From: Salsuginibacillus kocurii DSM 18087
GTDB lineage: Bacteria; Bacillota; Bacilli; Bacillales; Marinococcaceae
Reading direction: 5' to 3'
Assembly: GCF_000377705.1 (NCBI RefSeq)
Contig: NZ_KB898623.1
Coordinates: 186,001 to 250,000, forward strand
Length of the DNA: 64,000 nucleotides
In this document: positions 26,355 through 35,206 of the stretch, piece after piece
Layout: each line of letters opens with the position of its first letter
How positions within the stretch are numbered: position 1 is the stretch's first letter
Notes under the pieces: model-generated
What the model was told of the DNA's origin: nothing
The model's input: only the letters and a program-made list of their open reading frames with translations
Databases searched by the model: none
Made by a program: the position numbers and the translations under genes

Positions 26355-26475
26355 CCTATATCAAGTTGGCTTTGCCAATGCTCCCGAGGAAGCGGACGGG
26401 TATGCACTCATCCTTCCAAGGTATGTCGTTTAGCCCCATGCTTTTTCAAGAGCCCACTAAAAATGATGGAGTGTG

Positions 26476-27135
26476 ATGATTATGGCCCGCATTCGCCCGG
26501 CTTCCTCTCTTAGAGCCAACCGTATAAGCTCATCGTATGTACATCGCATGACTCAGCCCGGCCAAGTTTCACGGGTAGAACCTATTGCTCCAACTCAAAG
26601 AACACGAGAAGTAGATCAACATCCGAGTCATCATGAAGCTGCTTCTTATGCCTTACTTGACACTAAACTTAAGCAACTCATTCAACAATTTAAAACGTTT
26701 TATAATCACCCAGAACGTGTAAACTATACACTTGAGCAAATAAACTCTAATAATAAAAAGAAGAAAAAAGTGATTGTGGAAACAGAGGAACTGTTAAGAA
26801 AATACAATGAAGTCATAAAGACCATTCAAGCAATTGATAAACAAGATGGTACGACCTTCGCTGAACGGCTGCACACCATTTATAAACAATATGAAACTAC
26901 TTTTGCTGATTATGGTATTTATGCTACTCCAAATTATGTACTCAAGCTAGAAGGCGATCGTTTTCTGCGCAAATTAAAAGCCGATGAACATGCTAATCAG
27001 ACTCTTTTTACGACGTGGCGGCAAGCAATTTTACGAGAATACCGCGCACTTGTTCAATTACAAACATCACTACACCACTATGATGAAAGAAATGACATGC
27101 CTGTAAAAGGCTTATTATTCGAAGCACAGTCTTAA
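26476..27135 (+). CDS. Hypothetical helical protein upstream of the DHH/CBS/nucleotidyltransferase gene
   Basis: The product is about 219 residues. The first 55 are polar and probably disordered (RPASSLRANRISSSY...), the rest is helical with NNKKKKKVIVETEELLRKYNEV and IYKQYETTFADYGIYATPNY. GGAG lies 4 nt before ATG 26476 and 10 nt before ATG 26482, so either may be used. There is no signal peptide or membrane segment. The stop is 46 nt before the start of the fusion gene, so the two probably share a transcript. A distant resemblance to filament-capping or flagellar-type proteins came to mind but cannot be supported. Confidence 0.6.
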   Translation: MIMARIRPASSLRANRISSSYVHRMTQPGQVSRVEPIAPTQRTREVDQHPSHHEAASYALLDTKLKQLIQQFKTFYNHPERVNYTLEQINSNNKKKKKVIVETEELLRKYNEVIKTIQAIDKQDGTTFAERLHTIYKQYETTFADYGIYATPNYVLKLEGDRFLRKLKADEHANQTLFTTWRQAILREYRALVQLQTSLHHYDERNDMPVKGLLFEAQS

Positions 27136-27181
27136 AAGATCATTTATGTCTATGCAGCGATGGGAAAGGTTGAAACGCTTT

Positions 27182-29767
27182 ATGATTATACTAGCAACGC
27201 ACGAACAAGCTGATTTTGATGCCCTTGCCTCACTGGTAGCAGCAAAAAAATTATATCCAGCCGCAGAAGCCGTTCTCCCTCCCTCTCAACAACCAGAGGT
27301 GAAACAGTTTTTAGCCTTATACCGTGATAGCTTTTCTTTTACTTCCCCGGCAGATATTCAAATGAACAACCCAGACCATGTTATTTTAGTGGATACAGCT
27401 GAGATCGAACGACTAGGTTCCTTTGCTTCAAATTGGCAGCCTGCACATGTAACAATTTACGATCACCACCTCGAAAAAAAGAATAGTTTATCTTCTGATC
27501 ATTACGGGGTTGTCGAAGCCACCGGAGCTTGTATAACCATTCTCATTGAAAAGCTGCAAAAAAAAGATATACGTATTAGTTCACTCGAAGCTACCTTATT
27601 TGGCCTAGGGTTGTATACCGATACCGGCTCTCTTTCCTATCCATCGACGACGGTGCGTGATTTACAAGCATCTGCTTTTTTGCTGGCGAATGGGATGAAT
27701 TTTGATTTAATCGGACGCTTTTCTGAACAGATTTTAAGTCAAGAAGAACAACACACCTTCCAGAAGCTGCTAGAGCAAGCTGAAGATATCGAACTTGACG
27801 GGCTAACTGTGCTTGTAACCACCCACGAACAAGAGGAGTACATAAGCGGCTTAGGTACGCTTGCCTCCAAATTAATGGAAACAACAGGGGTGGATGGAGT
27901 ATTTTTACTAATAAGAGCAGGCAAAAAAACATTTATCACAGCAAGGTCCAGCTCTGACCGTCTTGATGTCCGCCTGCTGATGCAAGTGTTTAAAGGAGGC
28001 GGTCATGCCCGCGCCGGCTCTGCCGTCCTTAAAGAGGCAGATATAACGGCTACAAAAAAAGAGTTGACCGACCATATTCATCAAGCGTTAAGACCTGCGT
28101 TAACTGCTGAAGTAATCATGTCCAGCCCGGTAAAATATACAGAAGAACACATTCGCATTGATGAAGTGAAGGAATTAATGTTTCGTTATGGGCATTCAGG
28201 ACTCCCTGTCGTAAAAGAAGGTAACTTAATCGGGATTATTTCAAGGCGGGACGTTGACAAAGCTATGCATCATGGTCTTGGCCATGCGCCCATTAAGGGC
28301 TTTATGAGCAAGGACCCAGTCAGTATTGCTTTGAATACATCACTTGAAGAAATTCAACGCTTGATGATTCAGCATAATATCGGGCGCTTGCCCGTAGTCG
28401 ATAAAGAAACAATGGTGGGCATCGTCTCCCGCACGAACGTTCTCGAAGTCTTACATGACGAAACCTTGCAGCAACAACTTCAACAAAAGAAGAATGTCAC
28501 CACCACGATGAATGAACACTTTCCTCAACCCATCTTTCAATTATTAAAACAAATTGGTAGACTGGCTGACGAAAAAAAAGTTAAAGCTTACATGATTGGC
28601 GGTATTGTTCGTGATTTACTATTAGAGCGAAAAAATGAAGATATTGATATTACGATTGAAAATGGAGATGCTGTAGAATTTGCTGAACAATTTGCAAACG
28701 ATGCGTTTGGCACAGTGCAGGAACATGAAACGTTTAAAACAGCGACAGTAAGCTTAGAGCGTGGGTACAAAATTGATTTTTCTACGGCACGCACTGAATA
28801 CTATGAGCAGCCTGCAGCCCTTCCAACTGTAACAGCTTCTAATCTTAAAGAAGATTTATCAAGACGAGATTTTACCATTAATGCTTTGGCCATTCAGTTA
28901 AACGACGGAGATTTTGGGCGTTTACTTGATCATTTCCGTGGCTTGACGGATATGAAAAATCGAAAAATTAGGGTCTTACATAATTTAAGCTTTGTAGAAG
29001 ACCCTACTCGCATTCTACGGGCTGTGCGGTTTGAAAATCGATTAAGTTACAGCATGGATGAAGAAACCGAAACCTTTGCCAGGCAGCGCCCAGATTCCAT
29101 TAAGCTATTATCTCATGATCGAATCTTGGCAGAATTTCAACTTATTCTTCAGGAAAATGATCCACACCTTAGTTTGCAAAGGCTCGCTGATTTGCAAGTA
29201 ATAGATGGTTTTTTGCCTGATGCTGGTTTTCATCACCCTATTCCGGCACTCTTTCAAAAAACTGAAGAATATATACAACAACAGCATAAAAGTAAAGAAA
29301 AGGCTTTTAGCAAAAAGGAGGAGACCTTCTTTAAACTGCTTACTCTTTATTTGGATTACGATGGGAAGAACTTACCTCAAGCCAAATTTCTATCGCAAAA
29401 TAAAAAATACCATACCATGATTGAGCAAATTAAAGAATGGACAGTTTTAATTAAATCAAGCAAAAACATTTCAATGGGAGAGCTTCATACTATAGGAGCA
29501 AACCATCATTCACTGATGTTGTGGTTATGTATATGGTGGGGTGAAGCGACTGGCAGCCCACAGATGTCAGAGCAATTGAAAACGTACCTTACCGCCCGTG
29601 AGCAACTGCCTAAACTTGTAGACGGGACCGATCTGCAACAGCTAGGAATCAGCCAAGGTCCTATTTATAAAGAATTGCTTTTTTCGATAGAAATAGGCTG
29701 GTTAGAAGGATGGATCCGTTCACGGGAAGATGCTATATACTGGCTGAAGCAGCAAATATCGTCATAA
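27182..29767 (+). CDS. DHH phosphoesterase - CBS pair - tRNA nucleotidyltransferase fusion (CCA/A-adding type)
   Basis: The product (861 residues) joins three modules. Residues 1-300 are a DHH/DHHA1 phosphoesterase: HEQADFDALAS, DHH at 94-96 in IYDHHLEKK, and GGGHARAG. About 305-430 are two CBS domains. From about 455 comes a class II nucleotidyltransferase: GGIVRD (473-478), metal-binding DIDI, RRDFTINALA and VEDPTRILRAVRFENRL. Known relatives add A or CCA to tRNA 3' ends; the DHH part may trim RNA and the CBS pair may sense adenyl nucleotides. Bacillus normally has a stand-alone cca, so this architecture is unexpected. The start is placed at ATG 27182, where family similarity begins; ATG 27146 is weaker. 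Confidence 0.88.
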   Translation: MIILATHEQADFDALASLVAAKKLYPAAEAVLPPSQQPEVKQFLALYRDSFSFTSPADIQMNNPDHVILVDTAEIERLGSFASNWQPAHVTIYDHHLEKKNSLSSDHYGVVEATGACITILIEKLQKKDIRISSLEATLFGLGLYTDTGSLSYPSTTVRDLQASAFLLANGMNFDLIGRFSEQILSQEEQHTFQKLLEQAEDIELDGLTVLVTTHEQEEYISGLGTLASKLMETTGVDGVFLLIRAGKKTFITARSSSDRLDVRLLMQVFKGGGHARAGSAVLKEADITATKKELTDHIHQALRPALTAEVIMSSPVKYTEEHIRIDEVKELMFRYGHSGLPVVKEGNLIGIISRRDVDKAMHHGLGHAPIKGFMSKDPVSIALNTSLEEIQRLMIQHNIGRLPVVDKETMVGIVSRTNVLEVLHDETLQQQLQQKKNVTTTMNEHFPQPIFQLLKQIGRLADEKKVKAYMIGGIVRDLLLERKNEDIDITIENGDAVEFAEQFANDAFGTVQEHETFKTATVSLERGYKIDFSTARTEYYEQPAALPTVTASNLKEDLSRRDFTINALAIQLNDGDFGRLLDHFRGLTDMKNRKIRVLHNLSFVEDPTRILRAVRFENRLSYSMDEETETFARQRPDSIKLLSHDRILAEFQLILQENDPHLSLQRLADLQVIDGFLPDAGFHHPIPALFQKTEEYIQQQHKSKEKAFSKKEETFFKLLTLYLDYDGKNLPQAKFLSQNKKYHTMIEQIKEWTVLIKSSKNISMGELHTIGANHHSLMLWLCIWWGEATGSPQMSEQLKTYLTAREQLPKLVDGTDLQQLGISQGPIYKELLFSIEIGWLEGWIRSREDAIYWLKQQISS

Positions 29768-29866
29768 GTTTCTGCAGACAAATTTAGACTTTCTTTTTAT
29801 TTTTCTTCTTGATCGTTTTATTCTCTGTTATAATCAAAGTTGTTATTGTAAGGGAGGGCAGTTTTT

Positions 29867-30913
29867 GTGATATCTCGACTTGATCGTAAGAAGCAGAGAA
29901 AAACCCGATTGCGCCGAAAGCTTTTATTGTTAACAGGCTTTTTAATGATAGGCGGAGGCACGATATTTGCTAATCAATATGAAACTATGAGTACAAGTTC
30001 AGATACAGAGACCATGGCAAATCAAACTGATGCAACTGAAGAAGACGACTTAGATAACGACGACATGGTTTCAGGCAATGAAGCAGCTGCAGCAGAAAAC
30101 GACCCATTAACTTTTCTACTGGTCGGTATTGATGATGAAGAGGAAGGCGGAGTGGCACGAACCGACACCATTATGCTGGCTCGGTATACCCCGAATCAGG
30201 ACGACCTTCGGCTTGCCTCGTTAATGCGGGACAGTTATGTTGAAATCCCGGACCACACGGATAATAAATTAAATGCAGCTTTCTCACACGGTGGAATTGA
30301 GCTGCTTGAAGAAACGATTGAAAAAAACTTTGACATTGAAGTAGACAACTATGCAAAAGTGAATTTTGATGGATTTACTGAAGTGGTTGATATTGTCGCC
30401 CCCGACGGAATTGAAATAGAGGTTGACGACCCTATGCATTATACAGACCAGGCAGGCGACCTCTCTATCGGTTTTGACAGTGGCACTCACCAATTAGATG
30501 GTTCAGAAACATTGAAGTATGTTAGATACCGCGGAGACCAGGACAATGATTTTGGACGAGTAAACAGACAGCAAGAAGTTCTTACACTTTTAAAAGATGA
30601 ATTATTCTCCTTATCCGGGGTGACAAAAGTTCCGCAACTCATCGGCTCTATTCGCCCAAATATAGCAACTGATCTTTCAGCTGGTAAAATGCTTTCCCTT
30701 GGCCGCGAAGCTTTAACTGGTGAAGTTGAGGACTTTGATACATTAACGGTGCCTGTAGAAGGGGCTTATGAAGACGAATATTACAGTCATGCAGGTGCAG
30801 TACTTGAATTACAAATGGAAGAAAACCGTGAAGCCTTGCATGAATTTTTAGGAGAAGACAAAGAGAGCCCTGAACAACTAGATCAAGCACGGCATACAAA
30901 CTCTACCGATTAA
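29867..30913 (+). CDS. LytR-CpsA-Psr (LCP) family cell-wall glycopolymer ligase
   Basis: LCP proteins attach teichoic acids or other polymers to peptidoglycan on the outer membrane face. The 348-residue product has a basic cytoplasmic start, one membrane helix (KLLLLTGFLMIGGGTIFA), an acidic linker, then the LCP core: FLLVGIDDEEEGGVARTDTIMLA with the catalytic arginine/aspartate, LRLASLMRDSYVEIP, NKLNAAFSHGG and YVRYRGDQDNDFGRVNRQQEV. GTG 29867 has AAGGGAGGG at 8 nt. Single-gene unit ending at a terminator shared with fabF. Confidence 0.93.
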   Translation: MISRLDRKKQRKTRLRRKLLLLTGFLMIGGGTIFANQYETMSTSSDTETMANQTDATEEDDLDNDDMVSGNEAAAAENDPLTFLLVGIDDEEEGGVARTDTIMLARYTPNQDDLRLASLMRDSYVEIPDHTDNKLNAAFSHGGIELLEETIEKNFDIEVDNYAKVNFDGFTEVVDIVAPDGIEIEVDDPMHYTDQAGDLSIGFDSGTHQLDGSETLKYVRYRGDQDNDFGRVNRQQEVLTLLKDELFSLSGVTKVPQLIGSIRPNIATDLSAGKMLSLGREALTGEVEDFDTLTVPVEGAYEDEYYSHAGAVLELQMEENREALHEFLGEDKESPEQLDQARHTNSTD

Positions 30914-30940
30914 GGGATGCAACGAAATAAAAGCATAGAA

Positions 30941-30975
30941 AAAGGATCGTGAGCCCACTCTCACGATCCTTTTTC
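30941..30975. terminator. Bidirectional terminator between the LCP gene and fabF
   Basis: AAAGGATCGTGAG (30941-30953) / CTCACGATCCTTT (30959-30971) is a 13-bp perfect stem with a 5-nt loop and flanking A/T runs. Confidence 0.95.
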
Positions 30976-30982
30976 TATTTCC

Positions 30983-32227
30983 TTACTCCACAAATTGTTT
31001 AAATGCTAGCGTAGCATTGTGACCACCAAAACCTAACGAATTACTTAAAGCTGCGTTGATAGAAACTTCACGTTTCTCGTTAGGTACATAATCCAGGTCA
31101 CAATCCGGGTCTGGCGTTTCATAATTAATCGTTGGCGGGATGACCCCGTCTTCAATAGCTTTGACGGTAAAGAGCGCTTCAATTGCTCCAGCTGCCCCGA
31201 GCAGATGGCCGGTCATCGACTTTGTGGAACTTACTAATAGCTCAGAAGCATGGGAGCCAAAGACTTTTTTCAATGCCATTGTTTCGTATTTATCATTATA
31301 TTCAGTGCTTGTCCCATGAGCATTCATATAGGTGATGTCTTCAGGAGCTAAACCGCCATCCTCTAACGCTTGCTGCATTGAACGCTGCCCACCCTCACCT
31401 TCTGGAGCAGGTGCTGTAATATGATAAGCATCTCCTGTGGCACCATATCCAACGATCTCCGCATAGATATGTGCGCCTCTTCTTTTAGCTGAAGTTAGGG
31501 ATTCCAAGATGAGGATTGCTCCTCCTTCCCCCATTACAAATCCATTACGGTTCGCATCAAACGGGCGCGATGCCGTAGCTGGGTCTTCCGATGTCGTAAT
31601 CGCCTTAGCTGCACTGAAACCAGCTACTGCAATATTTGTTATCGGTGCTTCTGTTCCTCCAGTAATCATAATGTCAGCATCCCCACGCTGAATTACTTTA
31701 AAGGAGTCTCCAATCGAATTCGTACCTGAGGCACAAGCTGTTACGCTACAAGAGTTAATTCCTTTTGCCCCCGTCGCAATGGACACTTGCCCAGAAGCCA
31801 TATCAGGAATCATCATTGGTACGAAAAATGGGCTGACGCGCCGTGCTCCCTTATCTAAAAAGTTTCTGAATTGCTGTTCGTAGGTTTCCATGCCGCCGAT
31901 TCCAGAACCGATCCAAACTCCTGTGCGTTCAGCATTATCATCATTTATTTCTAGGTCCGCATCTTTTAAAGCCATAAACGCTGAAGCTACGGCAAATTGA
32001 GTAAAACGATCCATTTTTCTCGCTTCTTTTTTGTCCATAAAGTCACCGGCGTTAAAGTCTTTCAATTCAGCAGCAACTTTCATAGGAAATTCATCTTTAT
32101 TTACTCTAGTCAATTCGCCTACTCCAGATGTCCCGGCAAGTGCCTGCTCCCAAGTAGTTTCTGTGTCATAGCCTAAAGGATTAACCGTACCTAGTCCAGT
32201 AACGACTACACGTTCTTGTTCACTCAT
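30983..32227 (-). CDS. fabF: 3-oxoacyl-[acyl-carrier-protein] synthase II
   Basis: FabF condenses malonyl-ACP with acyl-ACP in chain elongation. The 414-residue product has the thiolase-fold catalytic triad: Cys in [11 protein letters not shown], His in [12 protein letters not shown] and His in [17 protein letters not shown] 32227 has GAGG at 9 nt and gives the usual length; an in-frame upstream extension is unnecessary. It follows fabH by 88 nt, so both are probably transcribed from the FapR-type promoter upstream of fabH. Confidence 0.97.
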   Translation of the reverse strand: MSEQERVVVTGLGTVNPLGYDTETTWEQALAGTSGVGELTRVNKDEFPMKVAAELKDFNAGDFMDKKEARKMDRFTQFAVASAFMALKDADLEINDDNAERTGVWIGSGIGGMETYEQQFRNFLDKGARRVSPFFVPMMIPDMASGQVSIATGAKGINSCSVTACASGTNSIGDSFKVIQRGDADIMITGGTEAPITNIAVAGFSAAKAITTSEDPATASRPFDANRNGFVMGEGGAILILESLTSAKRRGAHIYAEIVGYGATGDAYHITAPAPEGEGGQRSMQQALEDGGLAPEDITYMNAHGTSTEYNDKYETMALKKVFGSHASELLVSSTKSMTGHLLGAAGAIEALFTVKAIEDGVIPPTINYETPDPDCDLDYVPNEKREVSINAALSNSLGFGGHNATLAFKQFVE

Positions 32228-32315
32228 ACGAATCTGCCTCACTTTCTTCGTCGTTTGAGAGAACTCCAGCAATAAGCTCGGAGTTCATATTATTATTACC
32301 TCTTTAAGTGGTTGC

Positions 32316-33251
32316 TTACCTACCCCAACGGAGAGCAGCTCCGCCCCAGACAAGCCCAGAACCAAACCCAACCATAACGACAAGGTCTCCATCTTTAATT
32401 TTACCATTTTTTAATTCTTCGACCAGAGCAATTGGTATCGAGGAAGAAGAAGTATTTCCATATTTCGCTACCGTCACCGCCATTTTTTCTTTTGGCAGCT
32501 CCAACCGCTCCCTTGCTGCTTCCATAATGCGAATATTTGCTTGATGGGGAACGAGAAAATCGACATCTTTTTTCGAAAGTCCCGCTTTTTCTACAACATT
32601 CACACACGTTTCTCCCATTTGGCGCACAGCAAATTTAAATACTTCTCTGCCGTTCATTTCAACAAACTCTTCTTTTTTGATGTGCATTGCCCCTTCTCCA
32701 TCAGAGCCAAGCTCATGAGCTAGAAGACCTTTATCTTGAGAAACCGGTCCCATCACAACTGCACCAGCTCCATCCCCAAACAGCACCGCTGTATTTCGGT
32801 CATCCATATCTGTCCATTGGGTTAATTTTTCAGCTCCAATAATTAATACATTTTTGTGAGCACCTGTAGCAATAAACTGAGCTGCAGTAGCAATACCATA
32901 AATAAAACCAGCACAAGCAGCACTAAGATCCATGGCTCCCGCTTTTGTAGCTCCGAGTCGATGCTGAATTAATGAAGAAACAGAAGGGAACGGGTAATCC
33001 GGTGTCACAGTTGCCACTAAAATCATATCCAAATCTTCTGCTTTTACTTCAGCATTTTCTAATGCCTCGAGAGCCGCATAATATGCCATATCTGAAGTGT
33101 TTATATCTTCATGGGCAAAAACCCGCTGTTCAATTCCTGTTCGTGTTCGAATCCATTCATCATTTGTATCAAGCGTCTTTTCAAATTCTTTATTCGTTAC
33201 TACTTTGCCATCCACATAACGGCCTACTCCCCAAATACCAGCTTGCCTCAT
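32316..33251 (-). CDS. fabH: 3-oxoacyl-[acyl-carrier-protein] synthase III
   Basis: FabH starts fatty acid synthesis by condensing acyl-CoA with malonyl-ACP; in bacilli it prefers branched primers. The 311-residue product has Cys113 in [12 protein letters not shown], His in PHQANIRIM and Asn in [11 protein letters not shown], the FabH triad. ATG 33251 follows GGAGG by 8 nt. It is first in the fabH-fabF unit, with a FapR-type operator and a good promoter upstream. Confidence 0.97.
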   Translation of the reverse strand: MRQAGIWGVGRYVDGKVVTNKEFEKTLDTNDEWIRTRTGIEQRVFAHEDINTSDMAYYAALEALENAEVKAEDLDMILVATVTPDYPFPSVSSLIQHRLGATKAGAMDLSAACAGFIYGIATAAQFIATGAHKNVLIIGAEKLTQWTDMDDRNTAVLFGDGAGAVVMGPVSQDKGLLAHELGSDGEGAMHIKKEEFVEMNGREVFKFAVRQMGETCVNVVEKAGLSKKDVDFLVPHQANIRIMEAARERLELPKEKMAVTVAKYGNTSSSSIPIALVEELKNGKIKDGDLVVMVGFGSGLVWGGAALRWGR

Positions 33252-33305
33252 CTCCGCTTCCTCCTTCATACTTCTCAAATCAACATATATTAATTTTCAC
33301 TTATT

Positions 33306-33351
33306 ATTATGACCTGGTTCTAATTTTAAGTAAAAAAAACCAGCTTGTCTA
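33306..33351 (-). promoter_or_regulatory. fabHF promoter overlapped by FapR-type operator
   Basis: On the minus strand TAGACA (33351-33346), 17-nt spacer, TAAAAT (33328-33323). The palindromic element ATTATGACCTGGTTCTAAT (plus strand, 33306-33324) begins at the -10 box and covers the expected start site. It matches the fabI element at 16 of 19 positions. This placement suits repression by FapR relieved by malonyl-CoA. Confidence 0.8.
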
Positions 33352-33456
33352 CTTATGATCCACTTTTAAGAGAAAAAACTTTACGTCCCTGGCAATATAG
33401 TACAGCTTGGTAGTATTTACTGGACCCACGTCTTTTATTAAAAGACCCTTCTATAC

Positions 33457-33495
33457 CGAAGAGCTGCCCACCAACAGGTCAGCTCTTCGTCCTTT
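33457..33495. terminator. Terminator-like hairpin after the QYGP-repeat gene
   Basis: CGAAGAGCTG (33457-33466) / CAGCTCTTCG (33480-33489) is a perfect 10-bp stem; CTTTT follows on the plus strand. It lies downstream of the minus-strand repeat gene. Confidence 0.7.
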
Positions 33496-33507
33496 TGATT
33501 TACCGTT

Positions 33508-33762
33508 TTAAAAGAAAGGACCCGATCCTAACTCTGGTCCAAATTGCGGACCGTACTGCGGGCCATACTGGGGACCATATTGGGGGCCGAACTGTGGACC
33601 GTATTGGGGACCATATTGCGGACTGTACACATAAGGGGGATACCCGCCATACGAACCGTAGCCGCCAAATAAAATGGGCCCTACCGCGAGTCCAGCTAAA
33701 AAGGGCAGAAAAGGAAAGTAACGAGTATCTGAGCGATGATGCCTCATATAAGGGCTATACAT
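33508..33762 (-). CDS. Small YGPQ-repeat protein, possible spore coat/surface protein
   Basis: The 84-residue product has a basic N-terminus (MYSPYMRHHRSD), a short hydrophobic stretch (FPFLPFLAGLAVGPILFGG), then Gly/Tyr-rich sequence and seven consecutive QYGP/QFGP tetrapeptides ending GPELGSGPFF. The repeats are encoded by near-identical 12-base units across 33540-33630. AGGAGG precedes the ATG at a good distance. Tyr/Gly/Pro repeats are typical of coat and cell-surface proteins that cross-link or polymerise; no specific family is recognised. Confidence 0.65.
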   Translation of the reverse strand: MYSPYMRHHRSDTRYFPFLPFLAGLAVGPILFGGYGSYGGYPPYVYSPQYGPQYGPQFGPQYGPQYGPQYGPQFGPELGSGPFF

Positions 33763-33895
33763 TATCGTTCCTCCTAAGCTATATGATAGTAGTATAGACC
33801 ATTATATGCGTACCAAGAGATGACGTGCTATATACGTGGTCGCTTCAAAACCTCGCTCTAGAGCATGAAATGGTAGCTGAAAACAAAATCCAAAC

Positions 33896-34069
33896 TCAGG
33901 AATTTCCATTGGTCAATATAGCACGGTAAGCTACTTCTGCCAAAATCGCGACCAGTATGGAAATAATCGCTGCCAGTGATCCTGAAAGGTTAAATCCATA
34001 ACTCATAATAAAGAAGGAAATAATGATAACCACACAAAATATGACCAAGCCTAACAAAAGTTCACGCAT
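33896..34069 (-). CDS. Small two-helix membrane protein, possibly YjzD-like
   Basis: ATG 34069 has AAAGGA at 7 nt and gives 57 residues with two hydrophobic helices joined by MSYGFNLSGS. In B. subtilis a small membrane protein gene (yjzD, DUF2929) lies just beyond argF, the same position, and the size agrees; sequence similarity is too weak to be certain. An upstream in-frame ATG at 34123 adds an unlikely leader. Confidence 0.55.
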   Translation of the reverse strand: MRELLLGLVIFCVVIIISFFIMSYGFNLSGSLAAIISILVAILAEVAYRAILTNGNS

Positions 34070-34181
34070 ATGAATATCCTTTCTCCAAAAGAAATGAATC
34101 CATCCAATTGTAACACTAACCAACGATGATGCTTTTTAAGATCTTTTAACGAATCACTTATTTTGTCACTTCACATAAAAT

Positions 34182-34212
34182 AACAGCCCCTTTTCGAAAC
34201 AGGGGCTGTTCA
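34182..34212 (-). terminator. Terminator of the arginine operon
   Basis: AACAGCCCCT (34182-34191) / AGGGGCTGTT (34201-34210) is a perfect 10-bp stem, followed on the minus strand by ATTTTAT; it lies 18 nt after the argF stop. Confidence 0.9.
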
Positions 34213-34228
34213 TACTACGTGATTTGAC

Positions 34229-35203
34229 TTATTGAATAACGGCTACTAACAGAGCTTTTTGTACATGAAGACGGTTTTCAGCTTCTTCATAGATCTCAGA
34301 ATGCGGCCCATCAATGATATCGGTATGAACCTCTTCTCCCCGATGAGCGGGCAAGCAATGTAAGAATATATAGTCATCTTTTGCTTGCCTTACAAGCTTC
34401 TCATTGACTTGATAAGGTTGAAACACTTTCTCTTTAGCTGATTGCTCTGCTTCATAACCCATGCTTGCCCATACATCTGTATAAATAACATCTGCATTAA
34501 CAACCGCATCATCAGGGTCATTCGTCACCTTCACGCTACCGCCATTTTCTTGGGCTACTTGCTCCGCACGCTTAACAACCTCTCTATCTGGCTCATAACC
34601 TGGCGGCGTAGCCACCACACCTTCCATACCCATTTTTGCAGCTGCCACAAGCAAGGAGTGAGAAACATTATTGCCATCTCCGACGTAGCATAGTTTCAAC
34701 CCTTTTAATGTTCCTTTCGCTTCTTTAATCGTCAACAAATCTGCAAGCGCCTGGCACGGATGATAATTATCAGTTAAAGCATTAATGACCGGAGCATTGG
34801 AATGCTGGCTGAACTCTTCAACCTCAGCATGCGAATTCGTACGAATCATAACAGCATCAACATAGCGGCTCATCACATTGGCCGTATCTTGAATGGGCTC
34901 CCCACGGCCAATTTGCATATCTCTAGAACTTAAAAATAAAGCATGTCCGCCCAACTGAGTCATTCCTGCTTCAAATGATAACCGCGTACGTGTTGAAGCA
35001 TTCTCAAAAATCATTCCTAATGATTTCCCAAGTAAAGGCTGGTACAGCTCTCCATTGCGCTGCCTTGTTTTTAAGTAAGCAGCATCATCAAGGAGAGCAG
35101 AAATTTCTTCTGCCTCTAAATCTAACAAGGTTAATACACTCCGCCCTGTAAGATTAGCTTGCAACGAGATCGTTTCCTCTGCCACATCGGCACCTACTTT
35201 CAC
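34229..35203 (-). CDS. argF: Ornithine carbamoyltransferase
   Basis: ArgF makes citrulline from ornithine and carbamoyl phosphate. The 324-residue product has the carbamoyl-phosphate motif STRTR at 70-74, HPCQ in NYHPCQALADL and the ornithine-binding HCLP (FLHCLPAHRGEEV). It starts 3 nt after the carB stop, so translation is probably coupled. Last gene of the arginine operon; the catabolic paralogue would normally lie with arcA, which is not seen here. Confidence 0.96.
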   Translation of the reverse strand: MKVGADVAEETISLQANLTGRSVLTLLDLEAEEISALLDDAAYLKTRQRNGELYQPLLGKSLGMIFENASTRTRLSFEAGMTQLGGHALFLSSRDMQIGRGEPIQDTANVMSRYVDAVMIRTNSHAEVEEFSQHSNAPVINALTDNYHPCQALADLLTIKEAKGTLKGLKLCYVGDGNNVSHSLLVAAAKMGMEGVVATPPGYEPDREVVKRAEQVAQENGGSVKVTNDPDDAVVNADVIYTDVWASMGYEAEQSAKEKVFQPYQVNEKLVRQAKDDYIFLHCLPAHRGEEVHTDIIDGPHSEIYEEAENRLHVQKALLVAVIQ

Positions 35204-35206
35204 GTC

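Noticed and set aside
33495-33797. Plus-strand open frame across the QYGP repeats
   Set aside because: It is the complement of the repeat array, rich in HIGD-like periodic residues, with no ribosome site; the minus-strand gene has one.
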